A DNA stretch of 64,000 nt from Sesamum alatum. Lineage: Eukaryota; Streptophyta; Magnoliopsida; Lamiales; Pedaliaceae. Positions within the stretch are counted from its first letter, which is position 1, and every line of letters begins with the position of its first letter. The notes under the pieces were generated by a model, which searched no databases, was not told the DNA's origin, and was given only the letters and a program-made list of their open reading frames with translations. The translations under genes were made by a program, and so were the position numbers. Shown in pieces: positions 37,382 through 49,465 of the stretch. The DNA is taken from positions 29,187,636 to 29,251,635 of the forward strand of contig JACGWO010000002.1 of NCBI GenBank assembly GCA_034509735.1, written 5' to 3'.

Positions 37382-38701
37382 ATGTCTAAGAATCCGTTGA
37401 CCACGATACTTGAGCCTAATAAGTTTAATGGAACGAACTACTCGGATTGGCTGAGAAGCCTGAGGATTGTCCTCGGTTTTGAGAACTACATCTTGGATAA
37501 GCCGTTGTCGAGCGACTTACCGAAGGGGTCCACGCCAGAAGAACGTTTGACGTTCGAGAAATGACATGGGGACAACCGAAAAGTGTGCAGTATCACATTG
37601 GCTTCGATGTCTAACGACATCCAGAAGCAATATGAGAGGCTGGACAACGTCTCTGCCATAATGCTCCGCATGAACGAGGTTTATGTGGTTCTAGATAGGC
37701 ATATTAGATATGCCACCGCAAAAGCATTTTTTGGCACCCAAGCTTGCTGAAGGATCATCTGTACAAAGTCATGGGGTTAAAATGCTCTCCCTAGTGGAGA
37801 ACTCAAGGACCTTAAAGCTACGCTTAACAATGGCATGTACATTGACGTGATCCTCCAGTCGCTTCCTCCGTCCTATGATCCATTTGTTGTAAACTACAAC
37901 ATGAACGGACTTGAGAAGTCTATTCATGAGTTGATCAACATGCTGGTCCAATATGAGGCAACGACCCATAAGTCACAGCCGGCAGTTTTGATAGGAGAGG
38001 CTTCAACCTCCAAGGCGAATGGCAAGAGGGCTAGACGCTGGAAGAGGAAGAAGGTAAAGGGGAAGACGGTTGCGGCCCCTGCTCACGCTCCAGGTGCCCC
38101 TGTTGCCACAGTGGGGATGGGTAAAGGGAAAGGGAAGGGCCGTGGTTCTAAGCGGTCCAACGCAAATGATGTCTGCATGCATTGCCAAGGAAAGGGGCAT
38201 TGGAAGAGGGAGTGCCCACAACTCCTCTCAAACCCAGGTATGTTTGTGGTTGAAGTAAACATGATAACTAATTCTGCTTCATGGGTATTGGGTACCAGGT
38301 GTGGTGCTCACATGTGCAATGATTTCTAGGCACTGCAAAGAAGCAGAAGGCTAACCAAGGATGAGATGATCCTGAGGCTAGGTGATGGCAAGGCCGTTGC
38401 TGCGGAAGCCGTAGGATCAATGGAGTTAGCCATTAGTAGTCATGTTAGGATTGTACTGAACGACTGTTTCTATGTACCTAGCATGATTAAAAATATTGTA
38501 TCTATCCCGATCCTTGACAAGGAGGGATATTCCTTTACCATCAATAAAAAAGATTTTTATATTATAAAGGATGGTATTTCTCATTTGCTTGGTACATTGG
38601 TAAACGGTCTGTACATACTTCAGCAGTCTAATTGGATTATGACTGTGAAACAAAAACAAAAACATGATAATCATCATAACGCACATATATGGCATGCGAG
38701 G
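37382..38701 (+). pseudogene. Copia family B gag-protease-integrase start, first half of split gene
   Basis: ATG 37382 opens MSKNPLTTILEPNKFNG; an in-frame GTG six bases earlier is not needed. Gag runs to about 38160, with a stop in place of a Trp codon near 37562 and a frame change near 37740. The CCHC knuckle CMHCQGKGHWKREC is near 38175-38217. The protease motif appears as WVLGTRCGAHMCND (38283-38325), so the catalytic DTG is replaced by GTR. A stop follows at 38327. The integrase zinc region starts at 38690 and is interrupted after HAR by the gypsy insertion. It continues at 46861. Confidence 0.9.
38697..38701 (+). repeat. Target-site duplication CGAGG, left copy
   Basis: CGAGG here and at 46861-46865 flank the gypsy element. 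Removing the insert restores the HARLGHIS reading of the copia integrase. Confidence 0.95.
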
Positions 38702-40037
38702 TGATAAGTGTGTAATCTGCCATGATTTGATGCTTGTAATGCCTTATTTTAAGGACTAATTACTCCTAATCATGTGAATTTATTATATTTTCAGGAAATA
38801 CGTCTTGTAAGGAGTAAAGGATGGTGAATTGAAGCTAAGAATGGCATTTGGAGGCATTTGAGGGAACAAGTGGAAAAAGAATGGCAGATTCAAAATTTCC
38901 ATTAAGCGTGCCCATGCTTAACGATGCAGTCAACCCAAGAGAAAAAGGAAAGTTGCGGATTTTGTTGAAGGAAGAAGGAATGAATGCTGAAAAACCTCTC
39001 GAGGATCCGAAAATTGTCCATTAGATTGCTAGGAATTAAGTTGTTAACATCTTTATTAGCAATCATGTATCTATCTCTTTTCATGTCTAGGTTCGTGAGG
39101 TGCTAATAGTATAAATAGGAGGCATCTCACAACTTAAAAACCATATCTTGTTCTACATTGAATTCTAGAGTTTTAATCCATTATTTTACTTCTTCTATAT
39201 CCTTTTATTTTTATTACGATTCCCAATTGCTAATGGAATTCCACTTTTTAGTGTTTTCTTCCATTAGCATGTTAGGCTAATTTCTTAAGTTTTCGGTTAA
39301 AGTATGGTGAATGCTTGAGTCGTAAAATGTTGTGATATCTAACAAGTGCTTACCACCTTTATTAAAATCCGTATTCATGATATTCTCTACGCTCTTATTA
39401 CAAACGTCTGATTTTTGAATAATATGATCAGTTGTTCATTGTTAAGAAGGTTTGTTTAGCTATTTGAACTTACAAATCCATAATTGTTTGTTTAGTTCAA
39501 TAATTAGTAGCAACATAGCATGATTAATCGTGTCAAGGTGGTTTGTTTCTGTTATGGGGAATGCATGATCTGATCTAAATGAATCCACGTAGGAATTTGT
39601 TGATTAGGATCAGGCCTTTTTAATTCTTAATATTATTAATGAATTAAATCTTGTGAACGTTCCCGGGGTTATTCATTGATTATAGATCTAGCGAACGGAC
39701 GTTCCTTGGCTGACGAAAAGGTAAGGAAGGGTGAGGTTGTTAGGTCGTACCAACGACCATAACTGATCTACGTGTTTTAATAACTGTTACATTTGCATCG
39801 ATGATCAACGGACGAAATCAAGCATGAACCTACTTTAATCGAAAAGCTCTCTTATCTATTAATCTTCCCCTTTAAATTCTCCTTCGTTATTTTCTCTTAA
39901 AAACTGAAAGTCTAAATCCTCCTTTTTATCTCTTTTAGAAATCAACTTATCAACGATCCCTGTGGATTCGACCCTACTTACCGCTTTCGCAAGAAAGTAA
40001 TCGTAGGAATTATTTTTGGTGGTTTCGACACCCATCA
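38702..40037 (+). repeat. 5' LTR of Athila-type element (1336 bp)
   Basis: Starts TGATAAGTGTGTAATC and ends TTTCGACACCCATCA. It is nearly identical by eye to the 3' LTR except for a ~199-bp insertion there, which suggests a fairly recent insertion. It contains one GCGTGCCCATGC palindromic motif at 38901-38921. Confidence 0.92.
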
Positions 40038-40041
40038 AATT

Positions 40042-40059
40042 TGGCGCCGTTGCCGGGGA
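40042..40059 (+). other. Primer binding site of Athila-type element
   Basis: TGGCGCCGTTGCCGGGGA, five bases inside the LTR end. This sequence is typical of Athila and related Ty3/gypsy elements. Confidence 0.85.
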
Positions 40060-40103
40060 TTGGTATCCTTAAGTTAATTTCTTTTTGGTTACATGAGGTA
40101 AAT

Positions 40104-40844
40104 GTGGCTTCCTTAGTTGATCGTCTGGATGAACTTACATCCCTTGTTCAAATAATTGTTGCAAAAAAGATCCAAGGAGTGAAGGCTTGTGGAGTCTGCA
40201 ATTCCACCAGTCATCCTATTTATTTGTGCCCTGCTCTCCATGAAGCACCCACTGAACACGCCAATACCATAGGAGGGTTCTTCGGACCATCGCAAAGAAG
40301 ATATGATTCCTATTTCGACATGTACAATCCAGGATGGAGGGATCATCTTGACCTTAGTTATGATTCTCAACCTCAAAGTTGGCCACCACCCTCTCCACCT
40401 AATCCCAAACAAAGCACGTCTCTTGAAGAGATGATGAATACATTCATCACCAAAATCCAGCAACTCAAGCAGAATACTCAACAATACCAACAGAATACCC
40501 AAACGAGTATTCAGAACTTGGAGTGTCAAATCAGTCAATTGGCTTCATCTGTCAGTAGAATGGAATCTCAAGGTAAGCTACCATCTCAAACTGTGATTAA
40601 TCTTAAACAAAATGCTAGTGCTACTGTCTTATGCAGTGAGAAAGAGCTGCAATCAAATAAAGACGAAAATAGCACTAAGCGTGGGCATGTCCAGCACGGT
40701 GAATCAAAGCAGGAAATTGAGATTCCACAAAAACAAGCCGACGAGCCCAATTCAACCAAAGAGAATCATTCAAAGAACGTTTTAGCAAGCAATGGGGAGG
40801 ATCACATAAAGTCAGCACTAAAAGAAAGCCTCACGTCAGTATAA
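40104..40844 (+). pseudogene. Athila-type gag fragment with CCHC knuckle
   Basis: The open frame encodes VASLVDRLDELTSLVQ, then the knuckle CGVCNSTSHPIYLC (C-x2-C-x4-H-x4-C, about 40188-40230), a Pro/Gln-rich segment (YNPGW...PQSWPPPSPPNP) and a Gln/Asn-rich coil around 40440-40560. This is the C-terminal half of an Athila gag. The frame is open back into the primer site but has no ATG; the first in-frame Met lies within the fragment. The N-terminal gag is therefore deleted and a normal start is unlikely. The coding part stops at 40842-40844. Confidence 0.8.
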
Positions 40845-41270
40845 GTGCGAACTTTAGAGGAGAACACGACACTAACACCGGAATTGAAGGAGTTACTTGA
40901 ACACCACAAATATGCCGTCTTAGGGGAGGGTGACACATTTAGTGGTAATCACCTTCAGCAAGCTCATTACCTTGGAAGAAGAAAAAGGTAGCTCGTACAA
41001 TTCAAAAGTTTCGAGAGGCCATTGGATTGACTATTGTCGACATCAAAGGATTGAGTCCAAGAACTTACAAAAATAAAGCTTTTCACGACAAGATAAGTTC
41101 AAGGAAGAATTCTTTCATGGACCTCAAAGTTTTCCTAGGTCCACACCGTCGTGGGGTGTATTATGTTGAAGAAGTGGACCTAGAGTGCCCAAATTGTTCA
41201 AGTTGAGCCACAACGTCTAGCCAAAGACGTAAAAGAAAGGCGCTACGTGGGAGGCAACCCACCTTTCTCT
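40845..41270 (+). pseudogene. Pol remnant joining the RT start to the integrase end
   Basis: LTPELKELLEHHKYAVLGEGDTFSG (about 40870-40945) resembles the segment just before gypsy reverse transcriptase. Within about 100 bases the reading becomes NKAFHDKISSRKNSFMDLKVF (about 41070-41135), the segment near the end of integrase. The catalytic pol between them is missing. Frames are broken. Confidence 0.6.
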
Positions 41271-42647
41271 ACCCCTCTTTGCTATATTTTTAGTTTTATT
41301 CATTTGAATGTTGTGAAAAATGAAGTCTATACGCATGTTCATTAGACGTGCCCACGCCTAGCAGATCGAACAAATCTGTCAAATCTCCAGATTTGATTGA
41401 CTCACTAGCTCTGTTAAGCGTGCCCATGTCTAACAGACCATCTCAATTACCGATTTGTAAGAATCACTAGACGTGCCCACGTCTAGCGAATCAAACAAAT
41501 CTAATAACCCATCCTTCTAAGACACATTTTTACACATTTTCTTTTTTTTTTCAAAAATAAAAATAAAATAAAAAAATCAAAAATCCAAAAATTCGAAAAA
41601 GGGAAGTTTCCTATAAGGAAATTAGGGCACACTTTTCCTCACCCTTCATCTCTGTTTCAGCAATTCAAAGGAACCACCCCCCTTTTGCCCAAGAACTCAC
41701 CCCTGCCGAATTTGCTCAACCCGCCGCTTTTCTGTCAACATCGTCACACGGCTACTACCCCTGTTGAACCACTCCGCCGTTGTCGCCTGCTAGAACGGAA
41801 ACTCACCGCCGCCACCATCGATCGCATGCACTCAGGGACGTTCTCTTCCCTTATCTCTAAATTTTTTCCGTTCTTGAGTTGCATGCATGTGTCCACATTG
41901 AGGACAATGTGGATTTTAAGTGTGGGGGTATGATTATGCTTGTTGTGCTTGATGAGAGTTTATGCTTTTGAGATTGGCGGATAATTTTTTGCATCGAATG
42001 ATAATTTTTGTTGGTTATGAAATGCTTTTGTGGAGATTTTGAAAAAAAAAAATGGCTTGATGAATTCCCTCTCATTTTTGGACCTCTCTTGATTTGGAAG
42101 CATATGTGCAAAAGGATACATGTTTCATGCTTTAGGGAACTCATGGCTTGAGAACTTGTTTTTATCTTAATAACTTGAATTGAAAATTCTTTTGTATGGA
42201 ATTAGTGGACTAGACAAAACCTTGTGAGTTATTGAGCCTAAACACATTGATGAAAAATTCCATCCTTTCTTGAGAGAAAATGCTTCTATGACTTTGTGTT
42301 CCTATAACTTTCTTTGAACTGCATCGAGGCTACATTAATGTGCATGCATTTGGATATGATAAAAGCACTAGGATAGAAACCACTTTGGCCTAAATTAACC
42401 ACTACATTACATGTTAACCCTAGTAAACCCACTTGAACCTTTTTAGCCTTGTTTTATTGATATAAGCCGTTAACTATGAGCCTAACCCATCATTCTTTAA
42501 CCTTGATTTGGACCCTTCCAAGAATCATTAGAGCATCAAAGAAAATGAGTGTCTTTCTTAAAGAATGGTTTCAAAACAAAATGAGGAAATTGAAACATTG
42601 CTATTTCATGTTCTAAGGGTATATCTCAAAATAAGTGTGGGGGTTTC
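41271..42647 (+). repeat. 3' internal region of Athila-type element, first part
   Basis: Non-coding region after pol. It holds three GTGCCCA-centred palindromic motifs (41341-41361, 41413-41434, 41465-41488), an A-rich tract (41540-41600), and two copies of AAGTGTGGGGGT (41918-41929, 42633-42644) identical to the polypurine tract next to the 3' LTR. No env-like gene is readable. Confidence 0.7.
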
Positions 42648-44640
42648 TGAAAGCCTTGGGTAGGCGTGTGGATCGTACCGGGAGTAGTGTGAATGCGGAA
42701 GCGCGGTATAATTTAAATTACAAAAATTTAAACATGCATAAACATATATTAAAATAAACACGTTCAAGGGGTGTACCCTTGAAACTCTCGGGCGTTCGGT
42801 GTATCTCATGAATAATAAAAACATACATAGGAATCATGGAGGCCATAGGATTCTAAAATAAAAGAGGACGAAAAATGTAAACCGGGAACCTACCGATTGT
42901 TGTTTTCGTCTTCTAACCGGTACTCGTGTTGTTCCCCGATTTGCTCCAAGATCTCGTGTAGGAGACCCTCTAATTCGTAACACATAATCCGCCCATGTAT
43001 CTTGATCTTCGTGCTAGCAAAAGAGCAAGTATATTTTGGAGAGGACGGATCGATCAAACGTTATTGACTTAACGAGATCAATCCTCCTTTAATGTTCAAT
43101 TGTTAAAACAAAAGAACAAGAAAATACTTTCTTGGAAGGAGGGAGAGGCGCGGCCAAGAGAGGGAGAGGGAGGAGACGAGTGTGTGTGTGTGTGTGTGTT
43201 TCAAGAATCATCATCTCCTTCAAAGTGTGTGCTAAGGAGTATTTATAGAAGAGGAATCATATTCCTCTTCTAGTTTCCTACACTTTGAAGACTCCACCAT
43301 AACTAGGATTTGACCTAGTCAAATCCTAGTCAAATTCTTGCTTCTTGGTCAAACCAATCTTAGCCATAGAATCCTCCCTTTTTAATCTCAACCATTGATT
43401 TAATTTAATGAAATATTTAAATCCTATTTAAATATTCCAAGGGCAGTAAATAAATATAATAAATATAAATATTTATTCCAACCCCATTAAATTAATTTCT
43501 AATAAATCTAATTTATTAGATAAATCCCTTTTATCTAAAAGGAATTAATTCTTTCCAAGAAAATAAGGACCCGATTAAATCCAATTTAATCGCTCCACTT
43601 CTCCAAATATTTTTTAATTCTAAATTAAATACGTTTATGTGTGTGGATTGTGATGTGACTCTTCAGGTTCACCTTCAGCTAGACTTTGGTTGGATTCCTA
43701 GAATCCGTCCGTTACCATGGGTGGCCGTCTAGCAACGGTCCATGGCACTAGAGACTAGGTGAATATACGGGGATGAACATGTAGGCTCTACAGTACATCT
43801 ATCCTTTCCGTCTACGGTCTCACCACTTAGGGTCTAGGGCACGGAAAATGCAGGTACCCATTTTGGACCTAAGTGTCGGTCTGTTAACACCACAAGGGAA
43901 ACCTTCCTTTCTATTCAGTTACTGTGGCCACAGATTTTAGGGACAAGACACAGAGCATTTGTGAGACACAACTGTCAACACCTTTTGACAGAAGACAGAT
44001 CCTTTCTTGGAAACTACTGTCACTCTGCACACCGAAGTTGCACTAGATATGGCTTATGACTATTCAAGTGCATCTTGGCAATCTCTCACCATACCTAAGA
44101 TACAGCCCTGATGTACAGGTAAACTCAGCAGTTCCTCAAGTCAAAGGGACTTAAGCTGTACCGTTGGAACCGGGAACACACGTTCTACCTAACCGACCCT
44201 ACTCAAGGTCCTCCATAAGACGGTTCCCGCGAGTCACCTCAGTCAGCTGCTCCCTAGCAGGCCAACCCACTAACACTGCTTAGACAACCCTCGTCACCCG
44301 TCAATGAAATACGACAGCAGATGCTTAGTGCAAGTCTCAAAGGGAATCTCGGTACCCACTTTCCAGATTCCTTGACTTGGAGATTTCCATACTGATTCGG
44401 CGGGACTGATTTCATGGACCTACCTCCAAGCGTAGTCCCAGTCCTCGAAATGCGTTTTCAGTCCGTGGGCTTTGTTTGCATAGTGAAAAGTTATAAAGCA
44501 GATAAAGTGAACACAAACAAAGTAAATGCCAAATGAATTTCACTTCTTATTCATTAACAATTTATTAAAACCTCGAAATTGTTCAGACATAGGTTACAAT
44601 TCGCCTACCAAGATTGGCTACATGGTCACCTATTCTAACA
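42648..44640 (-). mobile_element. Solo LTR of copia family A, minus orientation (1993 bp)
   Basis: On the minus strand it begins TGTTAGAATAGG at 44640 and ends GGCTTTCA at 42648. It is flanked by the 5-bp duplication GTTTC (42643-42647 and 44641-44645), with no internal sequence on either side. This is the product of recombination between the two LTRs of an inserted element. TATA-like TATAAAT lies at 43241-43247 and the conserved block at 43655-43795. Confidence 0.95.
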
Positions 44641-45330
44641 GTTTCAAATTGTGGTTTCATATTTTGTGGGAGCTAGCATTGTTACCTTGTTCTATGCCTA
44701 TTACAAGAAAGAGAGAAAGAAAAGAAAAGAAGAAAAAGTTGGCAAAAGAAAGAAAATTCCTGCCACAAAAAAGAAGAGAAAGAAGATAAAAAAATCTCTC
44801 TCAAAAGAAACGTGAAGACATAGTTCAAGAAGTTGTCAAAAATTGGTTGGGGAATTGAACTGAGAGCTTTGAATTATTGTTCACTTAATTTTTTTTGGTG
44901 CTCTAATCTCTTAGTACTTAACTTCATTATCCATAAATTCCTACCCCCAAACCAAAGCCCCATTACAACCAAAATTGAAGACCTTTTTGATCCTTGTGTA
45001 AACATATTTTTAAAGTGGTGGAGATGTGGTGTATAATCGAGCTTATGGTGAAACACTGTTGTAGCAAAGCATCAAGGGATACACTTGAGCTATATACACT
45101 TGAGAGTTTGGAAAGCAGTGAGCAGAAGTCCACTAGTTTTGTATGATTGATTTTTGATGATGGACATTGAGTGAGAACTTGTTTGAAGGCATGTTGAATT
45201 ATCTTTTCATATGATATGTCATTCTCATTGCACATGTTGCAACCTAACTTGAGTGTGTTCGATTGTGAAGAGGATTTTAATTGCCAATATTTTGCTCGAG
45301 GACTAGCAAAAAGATAAGTGTGGGGGTATT
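44641..45330 (+). repeat. 3' internal region of Athila-type element, second part
   Basis: Continues the gypsy 3' region after the solo LTR. It has an AG-rich stretch (44700-44790) and ends in the polypurine tract AAGTGTGGGGGT (45316-45327), three bases before the 3' LTR. No coding similarity. Confidence 0.75.
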
Positions 45331-46860
45331 TGATAAGTGTGTAATCTGCCATGATTTGATACTTGTAATGCCTTATTTTAAGGACTAATTACTCCTAATC
45401 ATGTGGATTTATTATATTTTCAGGAAATACATCTTGTAAGGAGTAAAGGACGGTGAATTGAAGCTAAGAATGGCATTTGGAGGCATTTGAGGGAACAAGT
45501 GGAAAAAAGTGGTAGATTCAAAATTTCCACTAAGCGTGCCCACGTTTAATGATGCAGTCAACCCAGGAGAAAAAGGAAAGTTGCAGATTTTGTTGAAGGA
45601 AGAAGGAACGAATGCTGAAAAACCTCTTGAGGATCCGGAAATTGTCCATTAGATTGCTAGGAATTAAGTTGTTAACATCTTTATTAGCAATCATGTATCT
45701 ATCTCTTTTCATGTCTGGGTTCGTAAGGCGCTAATAGTATAAATAGGAGGTACCTCACAACTTAAAAACCATTTCTTGTTCTATATTGAATTCTAGAGTT
45801 TAATCCATTAATTTACTTCTTCTATCTCCTTTTATTTTTATTACATTGCCTAATTGTTAATGGAATTTCACTTTTTAGTGTGTTCTTCTTATTATGAAAA
45901 GGAGAAAGGGCTTTTTTTCTTTTTATAGATGTTGAGGTTGAGTCAGGGGGGTTTGCTGGCTAACTCGTGCAATCAACGAAAAATTCCTTCGCCTTAGTAA
46001 GCTAGCTTTGTAAGCTAAGCAAGCCTGGTTCTCCGGGCTTTCCCCCTTCTCGACCAGACGAAGGAGATATGAATTCCATTCAGGCGGGTTAGCATGTTAG
46101 GCTAATTTCTTAATTTTCGGTTAAAGTATGGTGAATGCTTGATTCGTAAACTGTTGTGAGATCTAACAAGTGCTTACCAACTTTATTAAAATTCGTATTC
46201 ATGTTATTCTCTGCGCTCTTTTTACAAACGTCTGATTTTTGAATAATATGATCAGTTGTTCATTGCCAAGAAGATTTGTTTAGCTATTTGAACTTACAAA
46301 TCCGTAATTGTTTGTTTAGTTCAATAATTAGTAGCAACATAGCATGATTAATCGTGTCAAAGTGGTTAGTTCTGTTATAGGGAATGCATGATCTGATCTA
46401 AATGAATCCTTGTAGGAATTTGTTAGTTAGGATCAGGCTCTTCTAATTTTTAATGTTGTTAATGAATTAAATCTTGTGGACGTTCCCAGGGGTTGTTCAT
46501 TGATTAGAGATATAGCCAAGGGACGTTCCTTGGCTGACGAAAAGGTAAGAAAGGGTGAGGTTGTTAGGTCGTACCAACGACCATAACTAACCTACGTGTT
46601 TTAATACTGTTACATTTGCATCGATGATCAACGGACGGAATCAAGAATGAACCCACTTTAACCGGAAAGCTTTCTTATCTATTGATCTTCCCCTTTAAAT
46701 TGTCCTTCGTTATTTTCTCTTAAAAACTGAAAATCTAAATCCCCCTTTTTATCTCTTTTAGAAATCAACTTATCACCGATCCCTGTGGATTCGACCCTAC
46801 TTACCGCTTTCGCAAGAAAGTAATCATAGGAATTGGTGTTGGCAGTTTCGACACCCATCA
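45331..46860 (+). repeat. 3' LTR of Athila-type element (1530 bp, with insertion)
   Basis: Matches the 5' LTR from TGATAAGTGTG to ACACCCATCA. It is longer only because of a foreign insert at about 45889-46087. A GCGTGCCCACG palindromic motif is at 45528-45550. Confidence 0.92.
45889..46087. other. ~199-bp filler insertion in 3' LTR
   Basis: Absent from the 5' LTR, where GTTTTCTTC is followed directly by CATTAGCATG. The insert has no clear target duplication or inverted ends and is more GC-rich than the LTR, with pyrimidine-rich CCGGGCTTTCCCCCTTC. Its source is unknown; an organellar origin is possible. Confidence 0.75.
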
Positions 46861-49465
46861 CGAGGCTAGGTCATATTTCTAAAGATAGGATAAGAAGATT
46901 GGTCGACTCAAAGAGTCTAGAAATAGACGATTGGGACAATCTACCGACCTGCGAATCCTATATGAAGGGAAATATGACCAAGAAACCTTTTGTTGGACAA
47001 AGCATGCTAGCCAACGGTCTATTGGATTTGATCCATACGGACATATGTGGACCACTAAATACTCAGGGTCGAGGTGGGTACACGTACTTCATAAGCTTTA
47101 CCGATGATCACTCACGGTATGGTTATGTTTACCTGATGAGGTACAAGTCTGAAGCCTTTGGAAGGTTTAAGAAATACAGACTTTAAGTAGGGAACTAAAG
47201 CGGTCGAAAGATTATAGCCCTTCGGTCGGACCGAGGTGGGGAGTATTTGAGTGGTGAGTTTATTGATTATCTAAAAGAGAAAGGGATTCTCTCTCAGTGG
47301 ACCCCTCCTGGAACACCACAGCTTAGTAGTGTGTCTGAAAGGAGGAACCGGACCTTGTTGGACATGGTCCGATTTATGATGAATTTTACCGAACTCCCGT
47401 TATCCTTCTGGGGATACGCTCTTGAGACGGCGGCCAAGGTTCTAAACTTGACACCATCTAAGAAGATATCCCAGACGCCATATGATATATGGCATGGCAA
47501 GCCTGCCTCCTACAAATAATTGAAAGTGTGGGATTGCCCATATGTCAAGAGATTAGTGGGAGATAAACTGGACTCCAGGTCTTGTTTAAGCAGGTTCATC
47601 GGGTATCCGAAAGAAACTCTGGGGTATTATTTCTATGATCCCTCCAAGCAAAAGGTTTTTGTCTCGCGAAACACAGTGTTCTTGGAAAAGGGTTTTCCAT
47701 CAGATAGTCGACGCGATGAGGTACTCCTTGAGGAATCAAGTGAGGCACCCCATGAGGCGGCAGTGACATTTGAGCCAATAGTTCCCACTGATAGTGTTCC
47801 AGTCCTCCGTAGGTTGGCCAGAGTATCCCAAGCACCTGATAGGTATGGATTTCTGGGCCTGATCGGTCAGTTGGATAATGATCCAAAGATGTACAGAGAA
47901 GCGATGTCGGACATCGATTTGGATAAGTAGTTTGAGGCCATGAAATCCGAAATGGACTCGATGGGTACAAACCAGGTTTGGACCATATTAGACCCACCCA
48001 AAGGTGTAAAACCCGTAGGGTGTAAATGGGTCTACAAACGTAAGCTTGGAGTTGACAGAGAGGTTACAACCTTCAAAGCTAAACTTGTAGCGAAGGGTTA
48101 CACTCAGCGACCCAGGGTCGATTTTGAGGAAACCTACTCGCCCGTAGTAATGGCTAAGTCCATTCGGATACTGCTTGCCATAGCAGCATGGCATGACTAT
48201 GAAATATGGTAGATGGACATGAAAACTGCCTTCCTCAACGGTTTCGTAGAGGAAAAGATCTAAATGGATCAACCGGAAGGTTTCACATCTGTTGGAGAAG
48301 AGCAGAAGGTCTACCATCTTCAAAGGTCCATCTATGGCCTCAAACAAGCTTTCCGAAGCTGGAACATACATTTTGATGAAGTCATACAGGGATATGATTT
48401 CATCAAGAACGAGTCTGATCCTTGTGTATACAAGAAGATGAGTGGGAGCTCAGTTGCGTTTCTAGTGCTTTACGTGGATTACATCTTGCTCATTGGTAAT
48501 GATGCTAAGATGTTGGGAACCACTAAAGCTTGATTGTTGACACAATTTTCCATGAAGGATATGGCGAGGCATCCTACATCCAGCATCAAGATCTCAGGGA
48601 TAGATCTAGAAGGATGTTAGGAATGGCCCAGTCCTCATACATTGAGAAAGTCTTGAAGATACTCAAGATGGAGAACTCAAAACGAGGATTCCTTCCTATG
48701 AGGCATGGAATTAAGTTATCCAAGAAGCAGTCTCCTAAGACTAATGAGGAGCTTAAACGGATGTTAGAGATCCTCTATGCTTCAGCCGTAGGCAGCATTC
48801 AGTTTGTTGTCCAATGCACTAGACCTGATGTGGCTTTCGCTTTGAGCATAACTAGTCGATATCAGTCGTGTGCCAGAGAGGCACACTGGAGTGCGGTCAA
48901 GACTATCCTGAAGTACCTGAAAAGGACTAAGGACATATTCTTGATCTACGGTGGTGGAGAATTGATACTGGAAGGCTATAGCGACGATAGCTTTTAGTCG
49001 GATGACGATGATGCCAAGTTTCAGTCTGGTTTTGTATTTAGACTAAATGGTGGCATGGTTACTTGGAAGGTTTCCAAGTAGGCTACCACAGCAGACTCGA
49101 CCATAGGTTTTTGAATACATAGCGGCTTTGGAAGCTGCTATGGAGACGGTTTGATTGATGAGCTACATCCAAGGTTTGGGTGTAGTGCCTAGCATTGCGA
49201 AGCCTGTAGTTATCTTCTATGATAACAATGGGGCGATAGCACTAGCAAAAGAACCGAGATCTCATCACGATCCAAGCATATTCTTAAACGCTACCATCTA
49301 CTCAGAGAGATGGTTCGCAGGAGTGATGTTCGGTCGGACTGAGTCAGCTCCGCAGAAAATATAGCAGATCCACTTGCTAAGCCCGTGTCGCAAGTTGCCC
49401 ATACTCACCATCTGGATAAGAGGTTTGAGGTCAATGGGTGATTGGCTTGAGGTCAAGTGGGAGAT
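46861..49465 (+). pseudogene. Copia family B integrase-RT-RNase H, second half of split gene
   Basis: Resumes at RLGHISKDRIRRLVD. The integrase zinc Cys pair is CESYMKG, with the second Cys lost (46945-46970). The core has HTDICGP and TDDHSRYG (47030-47125) and runs to about 47700, with YVKRLVGDKL...GYYFYDP at 47535-47640. Reverse transcriptase covers 47940-48680, with KGVKPVGCKWVYKRKLG. Its catalytic motif reads YVDYILLIGND near 48473, so the second Asp of YVDD is lost. RNase H is about 48760-49380, with FYDNNGAIALAKEPRSHH. In-frame stops occur near 47517, 47928, 48210, 48261 and 48533. The polypurine GGGAGAT abuts the LTR at 49466. Confidence 0.92.

Larger units (their letters stand above)
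38702..46860 (+). mobile_element. Athila-type Ty3/gypsy element, internally deleted
   Basis: It has TG...CA LTRs (38702-40037, 45331-46860), a primer site TGGCGCCGTTGCCGGGGA (40042-40059), a gag fragment, a very short pol remnant, a long 3' region and a G-rich polypurine tract before the 3' LTR. The 5-bp duplication CGAGG marks insertion into the copia integrase gene. Reverse transcriptase, RNase H and most of integrase are gone, so it needed proteins from a relative to move. A solo copia LTR (42648-44640) lies inside it. Confidence 0.9.

Noticed and set aside
40041..40103. Gypsy gag start at 40041
   Set aside because: The frame opens from a TTG inside the primer binding site and has no ATG; the coding match begins near 40104.
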